From NCBI RefSeq assembly GCF_009749465.1, contig NZ_WBIS01000001.1:124001-188000 (forward strand): a DNA stretch of 64,000 nucleotides, in the 5' to 3' direction. The stretch comes from Agromyces terreus. Lineage in GTDB: Bacteria; Actinomycetota; Actinomycetes; Actinomycetales; Microbacteriaceae. The position numbers and the translations under genes were made by a program. How positions within the stretch are numbered: position 1 is the first letter of the stretch; every line of letters starts with the position of its first letter. Under the pieces are notes generated by a model, which worked only from the letters and a program-made list of their open reading frames with translations, was not told the origin of the DNA and did no database searches. Positions 9,907 through 17,253 of the stretch are shown here, in pieces.

Positions 9907-9931
9907 CGCAGTCGAAATCTTACACCGACAT

Positions 9932-10254
9932 TGGTGCCCCCACAGGGGCTCGAACCCTGGACCCACGGATTAACCTGCTGCACTAAGTTTCCCTAGCCAC
10001 CGTCTCCGGCTTGCAGTCTGGACTATATCTTCACCTTCGGCCGGGCCGTTCAGGTGCGCCGCGTGTAGTCTCTGAGGTTCCCTTGCGGTTACCTGCTGAT
10101 TGCCCAATCCCTCGGATTGTCACTGCCAAGAAGGCGAGTACCTCGGGCTCTCAGGGTGTTCCAGCATATAGCGGCGGTCATCTGACGTATTTCGACGTCA
10201 GCGCTCCATTTGTTTTGTTGAAGTCCGTTGCTCTACCAACTGAGCTATAGGGGC
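9932..10254 (-). tRNA. tRNA-Lys(UUU) interrupted by a group I intron
   Basis: Exon 1 is 10254-10221 and exon 2 is 9973-9932, read on the minus strand. Joining them gives acceptor GCCCCTA pairing with TGGGGGC, D-stem GCTC/GAGC, anticodon stem ACGGA/TCCGT, loop CTTTTAA, T-arm CAGGG-TTCGAGC-CCCTG, discriminator A and an encoded CCA. The split falls between positions 34 and 35 of the anticodon, so the tRNA works only after splicing. A -10-like TAGGGT lies just upstream of the 5' end. No other tRNA-Lys is in the window. Confidence 0.88.
9974..10220 (-). ncRNA. Group I self-splicing intron in tRNA-Lys anticodon loop
   Basis: The intron is 247 bases long with no room for an internal gene. On the minus strand it contains CTCAGAGACTACACG (R element, around 10062-10076) and AAGATATAGTCC (S element, 10020-10031). 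GACTA and TAGTC of these elements pair to form P7, which holds the guanosine site. An AATCAGCAGG segment further 5' matches the Q element. The 5' exon ends in T and the intron ends in G, as group I splicing needs. The insertion site, after position 34, matches that of cyanobacterial tRNA-Leu(UAA) introns. Confidence 0.87.
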
Positions 10255-10433
10255 ATTCATCACCCTAACAGGATCCGTGAGTCGCATCGGTGCTGCCTCC
10301 AGTACGGCTCTCAGGGTGAATCGATCAGTGACGACGTCGGTGGTGAACCGTAATGTGTGCGACGCGCTGCGCGATCAACCACCGTGAGATTGCTGCCGCG
10401 CTTCGATTTGTGCGTTTCGAGCGAAGGAGGATT

Positions 10434-10910
10434 GTGAAGAGGTGCTCCACGTGTCGGATCGAGCGTGCGCATTCAGACTTCAATCTGCGCAAGGCGTCGC
10501 GCGATGGCTATCAGTCGGTGTGCCGGGCTTGCAACAAAGCGCGTGCCAGACGCTACTACGTTGAGAATCTCGAGCATCATCGTCGGGCGGTGGCTGTACA
10601 GGTCGCGAAGACCAGGGCTGCTCACCTCGAACGCATCGGCACGTATCTCCTCTCTCATCCGTGCGTCGACTGTGGGGAGCGAGACATTCGTGTCCTCGAT
10701 TTCGACCATCGACATGGTGTCGAGAAGTCGGGCGAGGTGATGAAGCTCGCGAAGGCGGCCTACTCGTGGCGCCGGGTTGCGGCCGAGATCGTGAAGTGCG
10801 ACGTCCGCTGCCGCAACTGCCACGCCCGTGTCACCTACGAACGGCTTGGAGACGACTGGCGTAGCCGGATGTGGTCCCAGCGGCAGGCCGAGATCCAGCC
10901 GGCGGAGTAG
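10434..10910 (+). CDS. HNH endonuclease-like protein next to the intron
   Basis: This is a 158-residue protein. The N-terminus has a zinc-finger pair, CSTC (4-7) and CRAC (30-33). The C-terminal half has CVDC (77-80), the DFDHRHG metal site (89-95) and CRNCH (126-130), a treble-clef HNH fold as in phage and free-standing homing nucleases. A strong AAGGAGG precedes the GTG at 10434. The frame is open further upstream, but that part lacks a binding site. It lies about 180 bases upstream of the tRNA-Lys 5' end on the opposite strand. A role in intron spread is possible but unproven. Confidence 0.7.
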   Translation: MKRCSTCRIERAHSDFNLRKASRDGYQSVCRACNKARARRYYVENLEHHRRAVAVQVAKTRAAHLERIGTYLLSHPCVDCGERDIRVLDFDHRHGVEKSGEVMKLAKAAYSWRRVAAEIVKCDVRCRNCHARVTYERLGDDWRSRMWSQRQAEIQPAE

Positions 10911-10920
10911 CCTTGCGTCG

Positions 10921-11565
10921 ATGGCCTCCGACGACAGTTTCCACCGGCCGACCCGGTTCGCCCCGCACAAGTTCGACGCGATCGTGGGCGGTGCCGATCC
11001 GGCGCAACTCAGCCGCATGGCGCACGACACCGCGTCGGCGCTCCTCGCACGTGTGCGCGAAGATCCCGATCCGGCGGTGGTCGCCCGGCTCGTGTCGTAC
11101 ACCGACGAGCACGGCATCGACGCGATCGCCGAGCTCTGGTCGCACGCGGCGGCGAAGAGCCTGCCGGGGGCGCTCTGGCGGGTCTACCTGCTGCGCACGC
11201 TCATCCGACAGGATCCGCAGGGCGTGAGCCTCGGCTATCAGCGCGGCGCCGAGGTCTCGCACACGATCGACCAGGTCGTCGCGGGCGCCCCGGCCCCGGC
11301 CGGCCCCGACGAGGTCCGCGAACTCGCCGACCGCATCCTGCAGGGGGTGTTCACGGGCGACTTCGCCGTCGCCCTCGACCGCGCCGCGGCATTCTGCCGG
11401 GTCGTGGCCGCGGGGTTCGCGAGCATCGCCGACGATGCGGATGCCTCGGACTCGGTGCACCCCGATCGTCCGGGCGAGCTGACCCGCCGTGCCCTGCGCC
11501 TCACGCAGCTCGCCGACGAGCTGCACGCGTGCGCCCGGCTGTGGCGTCGAGACGCCCTCGACTGA
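10921..11565 (+). CDS. Conserved actinobacterial protein of unknown function
   Basis: This 214-residue protein has no signal peptide or membrane segment. It is rich in alanine-heavy helices, with visible stretches such as FAPHKFDAIVGGADPAQLSR and LPGALWRVYLLRTLIRQDP. The style suggests an all-helical cytoplasmic protein. I recall similar proteins in Microbacteriaceae but know no function. The start is the ATG at 10921, ten bases after the HNH stop. Codon use is like the rest of the window, unlike the HNH gene, so this marks the right edge of the accessory patch. Confidence 0.65.
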   Translation: MASDDSFHRPTRFAPHKFDAIVGGADPAQLSRMAHDTASALLARVREDPDPAVVARLVSYTDEHGIDAIAELWSHAAAKSLPGALWRVYLLRTLIRQDPQGVSLGYQRGAEVSHTIDQVVAGAPAPAGPDEVRELADRILQGVFTGDFAVALDRAAAFCRVVAAGFASIADDADASDSVHPDRPGELTRRALRLTQLADELHACARLWRRDALD

Positions 11566-11607
11566 TCGTGGAATAGAGCGCCCTCCGACCTCGTTTACAC
11601 TTGACGT

Positions 11608-11686
11608 GGCCGGCCGCAGTAACCCCGGGCTCCAATATTCGCCGCTCCGAGCGGCCTCGCGCCGAGAGGCGTTCCTGCGGCCGGTC
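11608..11686. ncRNA. Candidate structured RNA: three-way junction
   Basis: A 12-bp closing helix pairs 11608-11619 with 11675-11686, with one G-U pair on the + strand. Inside are hairpin GCCGC-TCCGA-GCGGC (11641-11655) and hairpin CGCC-GAGA-GGCG (11660-11671), which ends in a GNRA loop. A single strand of 21 bases joins helix one to the first hairpin. It lies between two convergent genes, after a TTTACACTTGACG segment. It could be a small RNA, a 3' UTR structure or an unusual terminator. No known family was recognised. Confidence 0.4.
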
Positions 11687-11729
11687 ACTCACGTCCCGGG
11701 CACCACGAGGGTCGGCACGGAGCCGCGAT

Positions 11730-12707
11730 TCAGGCCGTCTCCGCGACGGTGAGCACGAGACCGCGTTCGCCGCTCCACTCGGTGCGACGAAGCTCCAGGT
11801 CGGTGCGACCGACCTTCCCGGTCGGGGAGTCGGTGCGCACGAACCGCCCGGGGTGCACGCGCGGGTCGTCGGCCCAGAGGGCGTCGAGACGCTGCTCGGC
11901 GGTCTCGTCACCGGCATCGGCGTCCACGGTGAGCCGGGCGAGCTCGTCGGTCAGCGCGACCTGCTCGGCATCGAGTCCGGCCGCGGCCGGCGAGGCCATC
12001 GCGCCCCAGCCGTCCCAGAGCAGCACCTCGCAGCGCTGACGGTGGGCGAGGTCGGCGAACACGTAGCGCTGCACGAATGCCGGTCCGGCGAACGGGGTGT
12101 CGGGCCCGACGCCGTGGTCGGCGAGATCGGTCGAGCCCTCCCGGTACGCGGTCCACGCCTCGGCGGCGGTGCGGAACACGGATGCCTCGCCGACCGGCAG
12201 GTCGTCGACGGCGAACGCGTACGAGGCGGGGTCGAGTTCGGGGTCGAACCGCCGCCAGCGCCCGCCCGCGGCATCCCACCGCTCGGCGACGACGTGGTCG
12301 CTGCGGTAGCCGGGCGTGAAGTACCCGGCGAATCCGAGCCTCGTGCGGGCCGGCACCCCGTGCTCGCGCAGGATCGCGACGGCGAGCAGCGAGTGGTCGC
12401 GGCAGCATCCGCCCAGGCGGCAGGACGCCGGCCGCGGGTCGGCCAGAGGGCCGGCCCGTCGGGCGACGAGTTCGTCCAGCTGCGCCGCGACCCAACGGCG
12501 GTCGATGTCGGCCTGCTGCTCGGCGCCGACGCCGCCAGGGGTCGCCCGGTAGTGGTCGACGAGGTTGCCGACCACCTGGTGCAGGGCGGCGAAGTCGGTG
12601 CCGATCGCGTGCAGCAGGCCGGCGTGCGCGCCGGGGTCGGAGAACGCGGAGTGAGTGCGATAGCGCTCGGCTCGAGCGGCGGCGGGGGAGTCGGGGTGTT
12701 CGGTCAT
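11730..12707 (-). CDS. Transglutaminase-like cysteine peptidase-fold protein
   Basis: A 325-residue cytosolic protein with the transglutaminase-superfamily core. The nucleophile is in GGCCRDHSLLAVAILREHG (Cys101 or Cys102). The histidine lies in GYRSDHVVAERW and the aspartate in WRRFDPELD. Many bacterial members are peptidases or act on cell-wall or pterin-like substrates; none can be chosen here. The C-terminal third is specific to this group. No signal peptide. The candidate structured RNA lies 44 bases past its stop. Confidence 0.75.
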   Translation of the reverse strand: MTEHPDSPAAARAERYRTHSAFSDPGAHAGLLHAIGTDFAALHQVVGNLVDHYRATPGGVGAEQQADIDRRWVAAQLDELVARRAGPLADPRPASCRLGGCCRDHSLLAVAILREHGVPARTRLGFAGYFTPGYRSDHVVAERWDAAGGRWRRFDPELDPASYAFAVDDLPVGEASVFRTAAEAWTAYREGSTDLADHGVGPDTPFAGPAFVQRYVFADLAHRQRCEVLLWDGWGAMASPAAAGLDAEQVALTDELARLTVDADAGDETAEQRLDALWADDPRVHPGRFVRTDSPTGKVGRTDLELRRTEWSGERGLVLTVAETA

Positions 12708-12764
12708 GCGGCGAGTCTGGTGTCCGCCCCTGGGGCGGAGTCAACAGCCGCGGCGGGCGGGCCG

Positions 12765-13592
12765 TCAGGCGTCGACGGGAACCGCGATCGTCACGACGAC
12801 CGCGCCCGGCGCGGTGCTCCACGGGTGCTCGTAGATCTCCCTCGGCGGTCCGAGCGGGCCGCCGAGGTGTTCGGCGGCCGTCGTGACCGCATCGTAGAAC
12901 CGCAGCAGCTCGGGGTACACGAGCTCGGGGGCGGTCACGTCGATCGCGGCCAGCGCGGTCGCGGGCTGCACGCTCAGCACGATCTCGACCGCCGGGTCGC
13001 AGCTCGCGACGTAGGGCACGACGGTCTCGACCCGGCCCGGCAGCCCCGACCCGACCGGTTCGTGGAACACGAACTGGTGGGCGTCGAGCGGGGCGGCGCC
13101 CTGCTCGGCGAGGTGACGGCGTAACAGGATGACGTCGGCGAGCCCTGTCGGCACGAGCTCGGACTGCTCGACGACCCGCGTGATCGACGCGACCCTCTGC
13201 TCGGGCCGGTGCACCACGCGCACGCGCGAGGCGGCCTCGGCCGCGGCATGCGGATCGAGCGCCGCCCGCGCCGTCGCGTCGGCCACCTCGTCGACGAGAC
13301 GGCCGCGACGGGCGAACGCGGCACGCTCGTCGGCCCACCAGGCGCTGAGTCCGGCGCGCAGTCGGTCCGACGGGGCGTCGAGCAGGTCGCGCACGCCCGC
13401 GAGCGGCATGCCCGCGTCGCGGAGGCTCCGAATCGACCGGCCGCGCGCCACCTCGGCCTCGCCGTAGCGCCGGTACCCGGTGACGTCGTCGACGGATGCC
13501 GGCAGCAGCAGTCCGTTGGCCTCGTACAGGCGCAGCGCCTTCAACGAGAGCCCCGACGCGCGGCTCATGCCGGCGGTGCCGAGATCGACCAT
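12765..13592 (-). CDS. MerR-family regulator with effector-binding C-terminus
   Basis: This 275-residue protein has a MerR-type HTH in the first 70 residues (SRASGLSLKALRLYEANGLLLPA, then TGYRRYGEAEVARG and LRDAGMPLAGVRDLL). The C-terminal half resembles the GyrI-like/AraC effector-binding fold (RVASITRVVEQSEL near residue 130, later FYDAVTTAAEHLGG). Together they suggest sensing of a hydrophobic or drug-like molecule, in the style of BmrR or TipA. The target promoter and ligand are unknown. The ATG at 13592 places the HTH at the usual position. It is divergent from the aminotransferase gene. Confidence 0.8.
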   Translation of the reverse strand: MVDLGTAGMSRASGLSLKALRLYEANGLLLPASVDDVTGYRRYGEAEVARGRSIRSLRDAGMPLAGVRDLLDAPSDRLRAGLSAWWADERAAFARRGRLVDEVADATARAALDPHAAAEAASRVRVVHRPEQRVASITRVVEQSELVPTGLADVILLRRHLAEQGAAPLDAHQFVFHEPVGSGLPGRVETVVPYVASCDPAVEIVLSVQPATALAAIDVTAPELVYPELLRFYDAVTTAAEHLGGPLGPPREIYEHPWSTAPGAVVVTIAVPVDA

Positions 13593-13658
13593 GGGCTCGA
13601 CGCTAGCGTGCGGCGGGAGGCGGGGCGATGCGCTGCGGCATCCGCGTAGCATCGAGGC

Positions 13659-14540
13659 ATGACCGTGACGCTGCTGCTCGAACCGCTGCCCGCCGATGCG
13701 CGAATCGACGATCTCGCCTCGACGTTCCGCGAGGTGCCCGCAGACGCTCCCGCGCTTAGGGTCGGAGAGCTCTCGACGCAGCGCGGCGACGGCGTCTTCG
13801 AGACGATCTCGGTCACCGACGGCCACGCGCAGGAGACGGGTCCGCACCTCGACCGGCTCCGCAACTCGGCGGTGATCTGCGAGCTTCCCGAGCCGAATCT
13901 CGCGCAGTGGCGTGCCGCGATCGCGGCGGCGGTCGCCCTGCTGCCCGCCCGGGGCGAGTTCGCGCTGAAGCTCGTGCTGAGCAGGGGCGTCGAGCACGGC
14001 CCGGCGCCGACCGCGTGGCTGCATGCGGCGCCCGCCGCCGACTTCGCACGGGTGCGCGAACAGGGCATCAGCGTGGTCACCCTCGATCGCGGGTACGCCC
14101 ACGATGCGGCGGCGAAGGCGCCCTGGCTCCTGCTCGGCGCGAAGACGCTGAGCTACGCGACGAACATGGCCGCGCTGCGCGAGGCGCGCCGGCGCGGTGC
14201 CGACGACACGATCTTCGTCTCCTCCGACGGGTTCGTGATGGAGGGGCCGACCTCGAGCGTGATCCTGCGGCACGGCGAGGTCTACTCCACCCCGGCACCG
14301 TCGGGGGCGATCCTGCACGGCACCACGCAGATGAGCCTCTTCGACCACCTCGCCGAGACGGGCCGCACGACCGAGTACCGCGACGTCCGGGTCGAGGAGC
14401 TCTCCACGGCCGACGCCGTCTGGCTCGTCTCGAGCGTTCGGCTCGCGGCCGGCGTGACCGAGCTCGACGGGGCGGTCTTCCCGTACGACGCCGACGAGAC
14501 GCGAGCGTTCAACGACTACCTGCTGACGCCGCGCGACTGA
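13659..14540 (+). CDS. Aminotransferase class IV, likely aminodeoxychorismate lyase
   Basis: This 293-residue PLP enzyme has the fold-IV motif LLGAKTLSYATNMAALREARR with the Schiff-base lysine at 162. VMEGPTSSVILR holds the conserved glutamate. RGDGVFETI near residue 44 is typical of the PabC/Ilv group. PabC releases p-aminobenzoate for folate; the branched-chain and D-amino-acid enzymes share this fold, so PabC is a likely but not certain call. It is alone between the MerR and LuxR genes. Confidence 0.75.
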   Translation: MTVTLLLEPLPADARIDDLASTFREVPADAPALRVGELSTQRGDGVFETISVTDGHAQETGPHLDRLRNSAVICELPEPNLAQWRAAIAAAVALLPARGEFALKLVLSRGVEHGPAPTAWLHAAPAADFARVREQGISVVTLDRGYAHDAAAKAPWLLLGAKTLSYATNMAALREARRRGADDTIFVSSDGFVMEGPTSSVILRHGEVYSTPAPSGAILHGTTQMSLFDHLAETGRTTEYRDVRVEELSTADAVWLVSSVRLAAGVTELDGAVFPYDADETRAFNDYLLTPRD

Positions 14541-14695
14541 TTCCGCGCCACGCACCCTGCTCGTTCGCGCCCATCGCTCCGCGTCCCCTGAACGGGGAAT
14601 TGCGCTCCGGTGAATTTTCCCTCGACGCAGGTTTGTAAATGTTGCTAACATAACCGCACGCGATCAATGAAGTGAGCGAGCGGAGGTCGGCACAC

Positions 14696-17149
14696 ATGCA
14701 AGAGCAACCGCATCGAGAACCACGCCATCGCGGGGCGGTCGAGGCGTTCGAGGGGTCCGGCGCGATCGTCGAGCTGCTCTCGGAGCACGGCATCGTCGTC
14801 GCGCCGCAGGTCGCCGCGCGTCTCGGCCTCGGCCTCGGGGGCGACGCCGAGGCGATCGTCGAGGTCGCGTCGGCGCTTCGCGCATCGCAGCGCCTGGGCC
14901 TCGCCGCGCTGCCCGACCCGCTCCCGCTCGTGCCCGCGATCGACGCGGCCGTCGGTCCCGACGGGCACGGCCTCCAACCGTGGGAGCGGCAGGCGCTCGT
15001 CATCGCCGCCGTCTGCGTCGACGACCGCGTCGACGTGCTGCTCGCCGCGACCGGACGATCCATGGCCGAACTCGTCGGCAGCCGGTTGAGCCGGCACCTC
15101 CTGCTCGTCGCGGGCCACTTCGCCTTCGCCGATCCTCGCGCCCGCGTCTGGGCCCACGCCCATGCCTCGCTCGCCGAGCGCACGGCCGCGCATCAGGCGC
15201 TCGCCGAGGCGTACCTCGAGATCGGCATCGCCGACCAGGCGACCTGGCACCGCTCGCTCGCCACGCTCGAGGGATCGAGCGACCTCGTCGATCCCCTGCT
15301 CGACATCGCCCGGCGGGCGGATGCCGCCGGCGAGGCCGAATGGGCCCACTCGGTCGCCCGAGAGGCCGTCAGCCACGCCTTCGGCGAGCCGGCGGTTCGG
15401 GCGCGATGCATCGCGGGCCGCGCCGCGCTCCACGCCGGGTACGTCGAGGACGCCGAGCGCTGGTTCGACGTCGTACTCCGCACGGGCGACGAGGCGAGCC
15501 GTGTCGCCGTGCTCGGCGATTCGCTGATCGCGGTCGCGATGCTGAGCGGCGACGTGCCCGATCACGATCTCGACGAACGGCTCGAGCGGGCGCGATCCGG
15601 CGCGATCGAGCCGTCGAGCCGTCGAGCACTGCTGCATGCGGTGCTCGTCTCGGCGGTCCTGCTCGCCGAGCGCGGTGCGACGCATCGCGCCGAACGCCGG
15701 CTCGTCGAGGCCTGCGACCTCCTCGACGGCAGCGAGCACGAGCGCGACGAATGGCGGGCGATGGTCGATCGGTGCGCGCTCTTCGGGCAGCTCGGCATCC
15801 CGTCCGATCTGCTTGCGGCCGGCCGGTCCGCGATCCCGTGCTCGACCGGTTCGCTCGCGGTCCTTCCCGACGACGGATTCCTCTGCGGCGTCCGCGACCT
15901 CACCCGCGCGCTCGAACAGGGCCTCGCGGGCGGCGCGGGCGGTGCGGCGCGCGCACTCGGCCTGCGTCGCGAGCACGGCGAACTCGAGGCGTGCGCGGCG
16001 CGAGTCGAACGGTCGCCGCTCAGGCGGGCCGAGCGCGCCGTCGCCATCGCCCTGCTCGAGCTCTGGGCCGGCGAGGTGCGGCGCGCGGCGAACGGCCTGC
16101 GGCAGGCGGCATCCGATCTCCCGATCGCGTTGGCGTTCGGCGGCCTCGGCGCCGCGCTCGCGCGCCGGGTCGAGCTCATCTCGACCGGCGAGATCGGCCC
16201 GTGGGCGCGCTCGCTCGAGGCGGTGCTCCCGCAACCGTCCGTCGGGGTTCGGCGCGAGGACCTCATCGACCGTGCCGTCGGGGCGCACCTGTCGGGTCGG
16301 CGGGCCGAGGCCGAGACCCTCGTCGCGCTCGCCGACGAACGTATGCGCGGCGGCTTCGGCCTGCACCTGCCCGGCCTCGACGCGGCAGCGGAGGAACCGG
16401 CGGGGGGCGGCGCACGAACGGGCCGCACCGACCGCCGCACGCCCGACGCCCGGCTCGCGAGCGAGCTGCGCCACCGCATGCGCTGCACCGACCGCGACGC
16501 GTTCGACCTCGAGTCGGCGGCCGTCGCCGAACGCGCGCGAGAGATCGTCTCGCCCTACGAGCGGGCCAGGACCGAGCTCATGCTCTCCAGGGTGTGCGCC
16601 TCGTTCGGCGAGCGCGCGCGCGCCGATCGCCACCTCGTCGCGGCCGAGCACCTCTTCGGCGACTGCGGCGCGGCCGGCTGGCTCCGCGCGGTCGAGGCCG
16701 AGCGGGAGGTGCAGGCACGATCGCGGTCGGATGCCGCGGCGGCGCCCGCGACCGCACGCCCGCCGGTCGGCATCCCCTCGGCCGGTCCCGCGCGCGAAAC
16801 AGCGCGGCCGTCCCCGCGCGCCGGCACCGGCTCGACCCGCCCCGGTGCGGACGCGGCATCCGCCCGAGCGTATGAGACGGGCTCGGGCCGGTCGGATTCC
16901 GGAGCCTGGGATCTCGCGGAGTGCCGCGACGCCTGGTCGCTGGTGCTGACCGAACGCGAGCTCGAGGTCGCCATGCTCGTCGTCGAGGGCATCTCGAACC
17001 GTGACGCCGCCGCGAAGCTCTTCGTCTCGGTGCGCACCGTCGAGGTGCATGTCGGGCGTGTGTTCTCCAAGCTCGCCGTGCACTCGCGTGTCGAGCTCGC
17101 GGTGCTCGCCCACCGCATGCGCGGACGGATGTCCGGCACGCATACGTAG
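14696..17149 (+). CDS. Large LuxR-type regulator, likely activator of the chitinases
   Basis: This 817-residue protein has a long helical repeat region (TPR-like) from about 100 to 690. A glycine/alanine/proline-rich low-complexity hinge follows, and a C-terminal LuxR/GerE HTH: LTERELEVAMLVVEGISNRDAAAKLF, then SVRTVEVHVGRVFSKL. No Walker motif of the MalT type is visible, so it differs from the LAL class. The ATG at 14696 has GGAGGT eight bases upstream, better than the alternative GTG at 14672. It directly precedes two chitinase genes that share a palindromic core, so control of chitin use is likely. The inducer is unknown. Confidence 0.8.
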   Translation: MQEQPHREPRHRGAVEAFEGSGAIVELLSEHGIVVAPQVAARLGLGLGGDAEAIVEVASALRASQRLGLAALPDPLPLVPAIDAAVGPDGHGLQPWERQALVIAAVCVDDRVDVLLAATGRSMAELVGSRLSRHLLLVAGHFAFADPRARVWAHAHASLAERTAAHQALAEAYLEIGIADQATWHRSLATLEGSSDLVDPLLDIARRADAAGEAEWAHSVAREAVSHAFGEPAVRARCIAGRAALHAGYVEDAERWFDVVLRTGDEASRVAVLGDSLIAVAMLSGDVPDHDLDERLERARSGAIEPSSRRALLHAVLVSAVLLAERGATHRAERRLVEACDLLDGSEHERDEWRAMVDRCALFGQLGIPSDLLAAGRSAIPCSTGSLAVLPDDGFLCGVRDLTRALEQGLAGGAGGAARALGLRREHGELEACAARVERSPLRRAERAVAIALLELWAGEVRRAANGLRQAASDLPIALAFGGLGAALARRVELISTGEIGPWARSLEAVLPQPSVGVRREDLIDRAVGAHLSGRRAEAETLVALADERMRGGFGLHLPGLDAAAEEPAGGGARTGRTDRRTPDARLASELRHRMRCTDRDAFDLESAAVAERAREIVSPYERARTELMLSRVCASFGERARADRHLVAAEHLFGDCGAAGWLRAVEAEREVQARSRSDAAAAPATARPPVGIPSAGPARETARPSPRAGTGSTRPGADAASARAYETGSGRSDSGAWDLAECRDAWSLVLTERELEVAMLVVEGISNRDAAAKLFVSVRTVEVHVGRVFSKLAVHSRVELAVLAHRMRGRMSGTHT

Positions 17150-17164
17150 TCCTGCGTATGCGTG
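17137..17164. promoter_or_regulatory. Palindrome upstream of chitinase 1, probable LuxR operator
   Basis: CACGCATACGTAG (17137-17149), TC, then CTGCGTATGCGTG (17152-17164) form a 13-bp inverted repeat with one mismatch. The core TACGTAGTCCTGCGTA recurs upstream of chitinase 2. It overlaps the last codons of the LuxR gene. A possible -10 CAATAG lies about 45 bases downstream, so the site is placed well for activation from upstream. It could also act as a hairpin terminator for the regulator gene. Confidence 0.6.
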
Positions 17165-17253
17165 GATGTGCTGATTCGGCGCCTCACGCACTGCAATAGC
17201 GTCGGGCTGCCCGCGCGGTGCGTGCGGAGACCTCCGAATCAGACAGGAACGAC

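Noticed and set aside
9753-9986. Open frame with the phrases GLEPTN and GARTLDPRI
   Set aside because: These peptides arise from antisense reading of tRNA T-arms, a known false-gene pattern.
13100-14650. Long minus-strand frame joining the MerR gene with sequence upstream
   Set aside because: The HTH begins at the ATG at 13592; the upstream part reads antisense through the aminotransferase gene.
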